Part shown: piece by piece, positions 24,201 to 36,200 of the stretch | Layout of the letters: each line of letters starts with the position of its first letter | Position numbering within the stretch: position 1 is the stretch's first letter | Assembly (NCBI GenBank): GCA_902702965.1 | Contig: CACRXP010000037.1 | Coordinates: 903,632-967,631, forward strand | Direction of reading: 5' to 3' | DNA: 64,000 nt | Source: Spirometra erinaceieuropaei | Taxonomy: Eukaryota; Platyhelminthes; Cestoda; Diphyllobothriidea; Diphyllobothriidae | The notes under the pieces: model-generated | Told to the model about the DNA's origin: nothing | What the model saw: only the letters and a program-made list of their open reading frames with translations | Databases searched by the model: none | Made by a program: the position numbers and the translations under genes

Positions 24201-27200
24201 TCCCGTGATAAGTTGCCTTGAGCCGAATTCTGGAGGGTTAAGGTTAGGTTGGGGGTTTGAGGGCTAGTGTTCGAATTATGATTAAGGCAGGGGCGCGAGA
24301 AAAGGAACCTTCCTCCTGGAATTCAGCGTAAGACCACCTGTAGCAGGAAAGTACTTATTCCCCTGTCCAACCATGATATGAACAGGCAATCCCGACGCCC
24401 TACAGTAGATGAGCTAACTCATGAAATGTCAACCACAATTTCGAAATGCGTTCTCGTTTCGAAAAGATAAATTAAGTAGTGTTGCAAAACTAATCATGAT
24501 GCAGCATAAATCTATAATGATCCAGTTACCCCAACGTGTCAGCTTTGGAAAGAACTTGCCTTCAGCTGCATGCAAGGTCTATACTCTGCAAAAAATGTCT
24601 ACTTAAGTAGCATGCAATTTTCTCATTGATTTTCGATGCCCTTGAAAATTCAATTATATTTTATGGAAAAAATGCATAAAAATATTCATTCTCTTACTTA
24701 TTCGGTAGAAAATCACGTCTTCTTTCTATTTAATACTCAAAAGAAGAGTATAATTCGGTTTTTAAAAAGTTTCTTATTGTGAGATTTTTTAACCGCTAAA
24801 CGGCCGTTCATGAAACGTCATGTATCTGCATTTACGAATGTGGCTTGTAAAGTTAACAATATTGCTCACAGCAACTGTTTAATTTTATGAACCTCATATG
24901 GTCTCCTCTTAACACCGTAGAGAAATGCATGGTTTTCCGTAGACGGAAAATATACCGCTTGTAGTTTTGAAACCCTGAATGCAAGTGTAACAGCAGGTCG
25001 GGTTCAAAATTATTCGGGAATTAAAAAAGTTTTTTAAAACCGAATTATACTCTTCTTTTGAGTATTAAATAGAAAGAAGACGTGATTTTCTACCAAATAA
25101 GTAAAAGAATGAATATTTTTATGCATGTTTTCCATGAAATATAATTGAATTTTCAAGGGCATCGAAAATCAATGAGAAAATTGCATACTATGTAAGTAGT
25201 CATTTTTTGCAGTGTATAGATTTTGCATGCAGCCGAAAATAAGTTCTCTCGAAAGCCGACACCCTGAGGTAACTGGATCATGATAGATTTATGTTGCATC
25301 ATGAGAAGTTTTACAACCCCACTTAATTTATCTTTTCGAAACGAGAACGCATTTCGAAATTGTGGTTGACATTTCATGAGTTAGCACATCTACTGTATGG
25401 CACCTTTGAAATTCTCGACATAGTCCTTCGACTGGAAGAGGATGGAAATTGGGTCTGTCAGAGTAATACCGATCCTGTGTCTCGCTTCTTCACAAGAACT
25501 GAGACTGTGGGCTTTAAAAATTATGGCTTGAAAGGCTACCAACACGTTGAGTACTTGGTTCGTGAGAGAGCGGGATAGAGTCAGGCTGCGACGGCTGTTC
25601 CTTAATATGTCTCCTGTGACAACCCTGGTGGACAAGATGACCAAAATGCGCAGGTCCGCTTCGGATAAGTAATGGCAACCAGCAGGCGCGTTACAGACAC
25701 AGAGAAGGAAGAGTGCTTGGTAGGCTAATGCCTCTACGTTCACCTACCCTCGCTTTGCTCTGGTTTTAATGCGGAATTTTAAGGAGAACGGAAGCAATGA
25801 GCGAGTTGTATGCTGCGTATGCGTTCCTCATAACAAGGAGATTCATGTGTAAATTGCCGCTGTTAAGAAAAAATGTCATTATAAAGACAACGTTCATAAA
25901 AATATGAAACGCAACAATTATTGTTCGGTGATTATCTTGCCTTTGTACTAGTTAAACTAGCGAAAAAGTGCACATGCTTTGGTGCATGAATCTTCCGGTA
26001 AACGGCAGAGGAGTTATGTTGGCTGTCAAACTCGATATTAGTAAGCAGTTCTTGTTAATTGGAAGTGCGGTATCAAAAAACCATTCTCTAACTCGACGCA
26101 TAACCAGCATTTTGGATCGCATGCAGAATGGAGTCACAGTCGAGCCCTGAAGTTTTGAGAATCTCCCTGTTGATGATAATAAACCTGAAACATATAGCCA
26201 CAGTTTACGGGACGACCGAGAAGAGAGGCGCGCTTTTAAAGCCCCAAACGTTGAATTTCTTCGTTAACTAACATGCTTCTTCAAAGGGAGTTAAATAGCG
26301 GACCCCACACATTTATGGCTGAAAAGGAGCTTGCGTCGATCTGAATGACCTCTGAGAAAGATTTTGTTCCGTATTCTGACAGTGGTGCATAGCGAACACG
26401 CGACTATCCGTCAAGACGCGAAACAGAAAGATCGCCGATACAGAGACAGTAACCTTTTTGGATATTGGATAAACCAGACGCAGTGGCACATTTGCTGAAA
26501 CCCGTGTAGGTGTAGGTGGAAAACGGTGCACAGCTTGCAGTTCAGCTGCAAAAAGGCAACTAGAACACTGTCTATGGTCATATTTTTTTCTCCGATTTTT
26601 TAAGCTATGACGATAAAATTTACCTGGTACCTAAGACAATAACATTCACTGGTCTTTGTGCCTTGCTCTAGTTCAAAAGTCAAATTATATGCTTGATCAT
26701 TTCAGTCCGCTACGACCCAATGGTCAATATTGTGCTGCCTACTTTAGCGTACGTAAGATTTTGTAGTTTACTCCCCTAGCCGCTAGGTCAGCCGCTTACT
26801 CATACCGCCAATGGTCCGCCTAGCAAACCTTGCCAACTTCATGGTTGAGTCGTCGGACCCAGCCCTCGGCGTGCAAAGGGCTTGACGCCGATCGACATCA
26901 TTTCCTTCGCCGATTGGTTGCAGTGGCTCGTAACTCATTACGGGAAACTACTGTTCCAAGTAATGACGGTGGCCTGACTGCCAACGCTTCGGTTTTACCG
27001 CTTTTCAAAGAAACTAAATTTAGCATGAGAACTTAAAAATCCGGCCATCTTACCGAGGGTAATACCTGAGTCCGAAATCATGGAGCTTGAAAGATCCGAC
27101 GGGGAGTCATCGACGAACTCGGCATTGTTAGGGCCAGTCTATGGAGTGAAAAAAACCTTTTCAGGTCATATTTGTGTACGTTTGCTGGCTTTTATTGTCA

Positions 27201-30200
27201 CATGAGAACATACAAGTAGTATCAGAAAAACTGCAGACAGCTTTTTTATGTGTACAGTCTACTGAAGTGCCGATGAGGGAGAAAGCTTATAGGGCAGGAG
27301 AAATTGGGGTCGGATCGCATTTCGTAGTCGTACCTGCAGTGGACAAGTCGCAGCCAAACTCCTATCCCCGACCCCAATCCCTAACAGGTACGGTTGCAAA
27401 ATGGGATCTTACCGAAATTGGAATTAGTTTCATAAGGTTATGAATCAAAAAAGACCGAATTCAATATCGGTTTGCAAAAAATGTTCTCATCAAAAAGCAC
27501 ACGTGAGGGAAAGTGTTGCCAACCAACTCTCGACCCCTTGTACGATATCACCGGCAGATTTTAAGGCAAAAAATTTAGCTAGTTGGAGGCAGTGAGACTT
27601 AGGGAGTAAAATTGCCGTCGGTTAAATCTAGTCTCAGCAAACGATAAAAATGGCGACACTTACGACCTTAAAGTGAACTTATGCATTAGCCATGAGGTTG
27701 ATTGCACGTATGATCTCCTTATGCTACCATTACAGCATAAAGCAGCTTCAGAAGGATTTGTTTAACATGCCTGTAAACCCCTGCCTGAGGCCCCTGACGA
27801 TGGTGAAACCTGATGAGGAAATAAATGATTGTAAATGCTGAATCTTGACACCAGCAAGGCCTGACAGGTATAAAGTGTCAAAAATGACACTTGCCTAATC
27901 ATTTAAGGCGGTGGAGGGTCATTCATTGCTGTAATCACTACCCAGGAGATGAGGTGATACAGTTGCTTCTTACATAAATATTTAAACCTGACAATGTGAC
28001 AAGATGTTTGAGGAAGGGGCGTTCACGCTGATCGGAAGTGTGTGGCAGTGCGGCCTACAGCATATCACTATCTTGCCACCTCATGGGCAGTATGTCTAAA
28101 CACCCCAGGAAGTGGTTTCACCTAGACACCATCTGGTTTCTATCAATACGTGGATATAGATCTTACTAAGCAGTAATTTCAAGCAGTTCTTGCTCCAGAC
28201 CCTTTGGTGATGCCCTCTGAATATCGTAGCAGCAGTTAATTCAACTTCTGATTGAAAGGTGTGCTTAAAGCTTGAGATGAGAGGTCGGCGTGGTAACCCT
28301 AACAGGTTGGCGACCAACGAGTTATTGGTCTTCTGGTGGGTAAAGATTGTTGCTGTTTTACAGGAACCACTGTGAGCATTGATGATTCCTTGCCGATATT
28401 TAAATTCCACCGGGTACTTTAAGTGGGTGGGACTGACTGTGCTCCACCGTTGACTCATACACTCTTCTGGAGCACACTGAATAAACTGTTCCGCACAAAC
28501 TTTCATCCTTCTCCACTTTTAATGATCTCAAAAGCTTTGCGTGTAACGATTGTTTAAGTATAATCTGCGCTGGCGATTACTGTTGGTTATCACATAGGAG
28601 AGAATGGTGATTGACAGCATCTCAAAGAGAGCTTAAATTTCGTCTCGGTCTGGTTATCAGACAACGCTCTTATATGGGAAAAAACTAGAAATAAGTTCAG
28701 TGAGTTTCCAAAGTGAATTTCAGTGGTCGTCCTAAGGAGTTTCACCTTTTGAAATTTTAGCGCTTAATCGACTTCTAATCTGCACCGGTCTTTTCTCATC
28801 CTTTATCAATTCATCCGCTGATGCCCGCGCCATCTCGTTTATTCCTTGCTGCTGTTCGTGGACATTCGTGGTTCTCGGAGCAGGATTGTTGTGTACAAGA
28901 TCATAATTGCCACCTGTTCTCTTCTGCAGTCGGTATTTCTCACCCTACCGTGAAGGCACTACTTTGCTCGTATTTTCCAAAATGTTATTTAGCTCCTTCA
29001 TTTAGTCCAGGCTGCTGCGAGGTTGTTCGGACTAAAACGGTGTGAGTTTGGTTATGTCGCCTGCCGAAGATCAGCATATCAAAAGTCGGTCCTTTCATTC
29101 ATATCCTGATTTTCGACATGTTAAGGGATCCAGGTACAGCCGTACGGAGTTATTACGTCGAGCGCGCTTTCATTTGGACTTTTTCCGCATGTCTTTAAGT
29201 CATAGTACTTTGAATGATTTTCTCGAAAGTACAAACACGAAGATCCACATGGTGGACCCGCTTCAGGACTCAGAATAGGAGACATGTAAGAAGTCACTAC
29301 CATTCGGGATAGACAGATGCAAATCACGACATAGCTGCTTAGTTATTTGAGAAAAATCCGTTCATTTAGTAAAAAACATTTGTGGGTATATAAGAGGAAC
29401 GTATTTAAAAACTTTGCTTGCCAGACACAAAAGAATAGCTTCGCGTACATACCCGAAAGTCAAAGAAGGCCTGTCCGTATTGATTAACTCGCATTTTTAT
29501 GTGTTCACATATTGACCCGTTAATTGAGATTTCAACCTGAATAAGGGGAAAGTAGAAATAGATCAAATATAGTTAGTTTGGTTTTGACTGCATTTGATAA
29601 CTGGTCTGAGAATAAAAGTAGACCGCTGGCCGACGGGAGAGGAAAAAGTCACTGAAACATGTAACTGAAGTTTCTTGCAAAAATCGACCTGCAGAACGGA
29701 ACACAACCATGCGGACGCCATAGAATTTGAACAAGTGCAGTCATTTTGTATAATGCTACTTGTCGACATTAACAGGTCCCGAAAACTTCTGGTTGGTTGG
29801 GGATGGCTGACGACGGCCTATAAGCCAGAAATGACAAACCTAGTCTCCCTTTTCTTTGTCAGTACCGCCATTTCAGCATATGAAACTGGTCGCTAAGTGA
29901 CTACCTTTGAGGACTCCAGGTTGAGCGCCAGGATAGAACGGGACGAGCTGGCATAGTAACCTGATAGATAAACGCCTTTCCACCATACCATCATAACAAA
30001 TTTCCTCCCTTTGTCATTTTGCAAGGTAAGGCCGACGGCATTGATGTGGGCATTTAAAGGTCTACCAACCACAGAGTTAGCACAGCTTTATTAGTTGGGT
30101 ACGGGAATGCGGGCCTCCCAGTACTACAGGGGGCCTAGAGCTGAACTCCAGGAGTTCCTGCTCCTGTGTCTGATCAATAAGACTAACTCTAACACTTGAC

Positions 30201-33200
30201 AGTTCGACCGTCGTTGCCGAAGACATCTACCGTGTACTCCATAGCAACGTGAGAGCAGGCACGGTAACTTGCGCGAGAACTACTCCATAGTGTTGACGGG
30301 CTTGCACAGCATCTACCACACCCACTGATCCTCCCGCGCCTGGACCCGGTGTCAAGACACAGTCAAGTAAATCGGAGGCAGGATAGGGCGGAGGTGGCTG
30401 ACACGACCAGACCCGCACCTAGGGTACCACCACACTCTCGTTTACAACAGACACTTGACCAGCCCTTTAACTAACGACAAAAAATCGGTCAGAAATAGGA
30501 GGCAGACACAAATCACTGGGCAACCATGCACACGGCCTGTATACCCAGCCGAAGCGCAAGCCCATCCACCGAAAGGGAACCACGTGCCAGAGAACTGTCA
30601 GCGCGCACCAGACTGCGAGAGCCATGGTTTATTGAATCATGACATGGTAGACGCGCATAATCCTTAAAGCCCAGAAAGGTGGGACACGGCCCTGCATTTG
30701 GCCTGGGTCATCACCATTAAAGGGCCGGGTAACAAGTCAGCCATTGACTGAGAGGCACCACCCACATATACACACACACACTCTCCTCACATGCGTGACA
30801 GTGCCAGAGGTCACGTTAAGGAGCCGTTGCAGCCTGGCTCTCAACCCATCAGTCCACCACTCCACACACGCACAACCGGACAGACTGCGTGGACTGAGTT
30901 GAGGTGCCCGTCGGCAACTTTCCAAGTCATGGCACCTGGCGCACCATGATAGTTTCGGGCTCGGACCACATAAGCAGCAGAGGAGCCACGTGGGGAAGGA
31001 GCCGACAGGCAGATTTCCCACTTGCGTGAGAGGTGTCAATTGAGTGCTTGCGTGGTGTGACGATGGGTGATTTTGACGTGCTGTGCGAGTGTTGTTGAGG
31101 GAAGATGTGTGGCATGGTATAGACGACGGTGATCTACCGCGGATTTTAATGAATGCGCACGTGACCTAATAGTTTTAACTTTAACCTTCTGGAATTTAGG
31201 GTCACTCCACCTGTAATACGGGCGATCCATAGTCCCGTTTCCAACTGTCGTATTTGTGGTCCGTTAGTAGAAAAACATAGATTATACAGTGCACACGTCG
31301 CTGGTGGGGCGCCTTATATCTACCACCGTATGCAACCAATCTAATCCGTATAAGTGTTCATAAAATAACTAGCCAGTGCAGCCCAGATTCTAGTCGATTA
31401 GAGTAGCTGTATTTCATCCCTGAACAGCAATGAAAAACGAAAAACCCCAAACAATAGGCCTTCTGAACTTTAGCCTATGTCATGTTTTGGCTTCACCCGC
31501 ATTCTCGGACAGCCACTCGCTCTGTCCCATCCATTCGGCTGCCCAAACCTATCGTTACGTCTCATTGTCGGTAAGCCGGGCCGGTTGAGCTTAACGGCCA
31601 ACTTGGCTTCTGTGGGCATACGTCGACTCATGCAGTCTCTACCCACGAACGATATCGCAGACCCAGAGCATACCGCAGACACCATGGTCTTAGTTGCTTG
31701 TACACTTCAGCGCACAATTCACATTCGCCAGACAACGACGCCTCTGAGGCTTGTGAATTGGAAGACACGAGTGTAGTGCATTTGTTCCCGTGGGCTCCGT
31801 CAGTAGAACACAATGCACCGGTTCGAAAAACTCCAAAATTTTGGGTTTTTGGACTTTCGTAAAGTCACATATCTGCATGTTTCCTAGAAACATTTTCGCG
31901 ACACTGCAATGGTTAAAAGTATATTTCGCGTCTTAAACAGTCTTAGGATATCAAATTACATACCCATAAAGGGAAATTGGGAAAGATTCCTCGAGGGAAA
32001 ACAGGCATTGAGTTCTTCAGAAAACTTACAATCACGAGAAACGTAAGACACGATGTATTGGACGTGGTCACTAAGAAATATTAAAATTCTCCAAAGCATG
32101 CTGTTATACAAGAGAACCGTAGGCATTCTCTTTTAACACCCGCCACATCTTCATGGCAAGCTAAGAACAAAACGACTAGGATTGAAAAATAAGTCCTGTA
32201 GGAAATGCGCGTGTTAACTCAGTGTAAGTGACCAAAGCGATGTACGATCGAAACCCAGCAGACCATACTGAAGGTGTAAGGCTGAAATACGGTTACACGA
32301 TCATCATTATACCAACCCCATGTAGGTTATGCTTTGTCCTGAAAATGAACATCCAAGGATTTCGGTCGATTTTTAGGGGTTCCAATACATTCTGTAGATA
32401 ATGTTGGAAGGACACAGACAGAGGACTCGACTGACGTCTCCAATTACCGCTTTGTCGCTGCAAGATCAGGATCGCCCCAAAAATAGGTAAGTGGGTGAAG
32501 TTGGCGCTTCTGAGGGTCAACCTAAAGGACGCAGAGTCGTCGCCGCGCGTTAGGGCCTATAAGTGGAGCATGGTTGCGTCAGCAGATCTTCATTACACAC
32601 CCACACTACCTGATGAAACCAAGCTTAAAACTCGGGCTTACGCGGCCCGTTATTCGCTATGCTGGTCATCAGACAGAGAGTGAAACGGAAGGCCCTTGGT
32701 GCCAATGGCGATGCCATGGACTATGAGTGAGATATTGCAGGCCGGCGTTTTGAATTTGCTCACAATGAGAAGGCATTGAAGACTGCCTTATCTGCAAGCT
32801 AGAAAGTATTGGCAAAACGCACATAAACTCGGAAAGTTGGTGTTGAGGAATTCGTTCAAAATTCTTTATTCAATGGGAAAAAGTTTGATAATATCCAAGA
32901 CTGCCTAGTCTTCCCACAGCACTTGCCCTTAATGAACACACCGTGGCGGAATTCCGCAAGTAAGTCTGTTTGTAACAGTCGGGTTGTAACAGTCACCAGT
33001 CGACTGTTCACAAACAGCTCGAGCTATAAGTAGGCTGCTAAGGGTGAATATGAAAGCGTCCATACTGAATTTATGTATGCGGGCCTGCATCAAGAGCAGA
33101 GGACATAGGGACTGATCGGAAAGTTAAAGCCCGAGCGAATTAGTTCGCACTGTTTGATTTCACAAAGGCAAAGTGCCTAGATGATGGAGACAAAGCTGTC

Positions 33201-36200
33201 ACTGGAAAGAGTCCCTATCGTAAAAGATTTCCATAGAAGGCCGATCTCTAAGTCCGCGTAGGGAAAGTGGAAAAATTTTAACGTGAAACTTCCATTAGAA
33301 AGGGGGCAAACATAGGCGTAATTGACTTAATCTAACGGACGAATAGACTGGAACTTTGTCCTAGAATTTACTACCTTTTGAAAGTTGTCACTTAAATGTA
33401 TCGTTAGAGCCAGCAGGCAAGACCAGCAGTTCATATCAATAATTGCTTCTGAATCCAAACATTTAAGACCTGGTATTAGAATTTTTATGACAGTCACATT
33501 TCGGTAGACCAGGAGATCGCCTGTCATACTGAGATCTATGAGATGGGTGAGGAACGAAATTCAAAAGCAGAATAGCTCACGAGGAACTTAGTGGTCAGAA
33601 TCAAGCATAAACCCTCCCAGGTCCTCGAATAGGCCCACATAAGGTTGACTCAAGATGTTCACACTCATCCGGACTGCGTCAGTCAACCTCTATGAGCACA
33701 GACGGAATCGACGGCACAGTATGTTTTCTCGTGTTTTTTGTATCTGGCAGTTGTTTTTAACGAGGCAATTCTGAGGACGACAATTGCGACTCTTTGAAAA
33801 AGATGTTTTAGGAGTCAATATTACTTGGTGACTCCTTCAACGGCAGATGTCATTTCCAGTTTTCACACCAAGAAGAAGATACAGTGGTGTGCCGAAAGGC
33901 CACGCTATTCAAAAACAGACTGAGACTTTTACAGTTACTTGCTAAACCAGTATCCCAGCGCACCAAATTTGGCCAGGATAATCGATCTGAAATGCTTATC
34001 CGGTTGACCTTACTATTCCTGTACTTGTACTACTTTTGTCTTTGCCAACACTGCCCCGTATCCGCGCAAACCGTTCTAAGTCATCTAAAAGGTTTCACTT
34101 AGGCAGGCTATAAAGTAAAGGAAATTTACGCTGTGGAAATATGTGGTTCGTCTTAAGATAAAGTGGTCAACCCTGGAGACTGAAAACACGAAATAAATTT
34201 AAAGATAACAGCTCTTGACAATTGAATCTTCCTGCTGAGGCTTCTTCATATTAAAACCGAAACGGGGGCAGAACTTCCGTAACGTAGCGATAGACACAAG
34301 GGGAATGGTAGCAAAGTTGGGGGATGATAAGACCAAGGATCGTTTAGGTGGATGGATTTTAGGCGCCTGCCTCAAGCCGTCGGCTGCTGCTCCCGTCGAA
34401 ACTGGGAACTGTACGGGTAGGGAATGCTACAGTTTCATTTGTTAATCGCCACAACAGCTTCTGTCGATAATGGAAGCAAAAGTGCGTGTTCCTGAACACA
34501 GATGAGCAGAAGAAGTCTTTTCAAGAAACTTATGTTTGTGTTCAGTTTGGAATCAAGGAATATTTTCAATGCCAAAGTCATTTTCAGTAGCATTTAATGC
34601 TGATACTGCCTAAGGTGTGTAGGTATTGTTTACTGGTACTCCAACATGCTCATCCGTCTTTCTTGTGAATTACATAGTCGACGGGAAACCCTTTGCAATC
34701 GTGCGCCCATTCTACACTGCCTTGAAATATGACTTATGTTGAATTGCCTCTCAGCAATTTCGTCCCGGCTTTAGCCGGTGTACTGGAACAGAATCCTCAC
34801 CACTTGCTACTATGACTCCAAATCCAGCACAGAGGTGACAATTCGGAAAATGAACTGAGATTGAAAAAAATATTAATGACGAATGTTCGTCTCCATTTCC
34901 AACCACAAATTGAGTTTTAGTTGGGATTAATTAAACAGGTGTTGTCTAGGGAAGTTGGTACACACATAGAACTCAGGGCGGACAAAGACAGGGACAGTGG
35001 AAAGGTCAGTTATGCTCCGACCCCAGGTCTCAGGAAAAAGGTTTGAACCTGATTGAGTAGAAAATACAGATTCTTGTCCTGAAGTCAGGACTGACCAGTG
35101 GATGCCGGCCGCACGTAAAATACAGCAGTAGTCAGGAGATGGCACTGACAGAAAAGGAATATTGTAGTGGCCATGACTGGCTTAATTACCGCAGTCAGCC
35201 AGTAATATCGTAACTGGAGAAAACCCGAGATTCGAACCTAACTCCACTTGCTCGGTAAAGTTAACGGCTTAACACCATGACCACATCTCTTCGACTATGA
35301 TCGAGGACATCCAACGTTATAGCCACTATTCTGACTCTGTTCGAGGACAGAACCCGGTCACACCATTGTATCTTTTTTTCCAAGTCCAAGGTTCGGGTCT
35401 TCCCCACTGACTTGTATGGTTGGTTGAAAAGCGACGGGTAATCCGTAAATGCTCATTCCAGTCAACCTTGTTTAGGCCCTTAATACGCCTCAACTATTTA
35501 CTGCTCTTCGCTAGGCAATTGCCTTCGAGAACTCTAAAGCGGAGATCTATGACTAAACAAATACCCGCAGTCCACGCTATATTTAGGCCAGATCTGCAGG
35601 CTTCATCCTCGTATGGGTTTTCGTCTATTATCGCTATAAATTGGGTTTTAGTATATACAGTTACGGCTTCAAAATGGTCAAAAGCGGTAGCTGAAAAAGA
35701 CAATAGAAGCAGAGGTTTCGGATTTTGGTTGGTGTGTACTGAGGGCAAACCTCACGGAAACGCGGTAGTGGCAGGTATTTGTTCTTTGATACAATACAAT
35801 CATCATGCGTTTCAGTACATTAGGAAAGAGGAAATAAAACAGAATGTGTAAGACGACGTGTGTAAATCTGACTGGTACTAATTTTTACAAACTGACATTT
35901 TTGCTCTATTAACATGCACATGTCTAGGGTTGGCGTATGCATATGAAACACTGCTGGTTATGCAGTAATGGTATCATTCAAAACATGACACGGACAAAGG
36001 GCACGGAACGGTCAGAAACTGCAAATAAACATCAATTTTTATTGATGTACCTCGTCTTCGCAAGGTCGAAGTATTCCAGTCTTGCCAAACTGAACGTAGA
36101 AGGGTGAGCTGTTCCATTCGCCATCTGGGTGTTGAATAACGATGACGTCAATAGCCCCGTTTAGAGTGGCCCTGTTAATATCGCTGTAGTACTGCCTCGC

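Noticed and set aside
24421..25377. Mirror-image protein frames at 24421-24606 and 25153-25377
   Set aside because: They are the two arms of one inverted repeat and carry no transposase motif.
27295..27320. Lipin DPNLVV motif on the minus strand
   Set aside because: Only Asp-Pro-Asn matches; the following residues (FSCPIS) and the flanks do not.
29121..29330. Third lipin exon with SPILSP motif
   Set aside because: [13 protein letters not shown] resembles the ATSPILSE region, but every nearby acceptor in the required phase 0 leads to a stop, so it cannot follow exon 29453-29536 as modelled.
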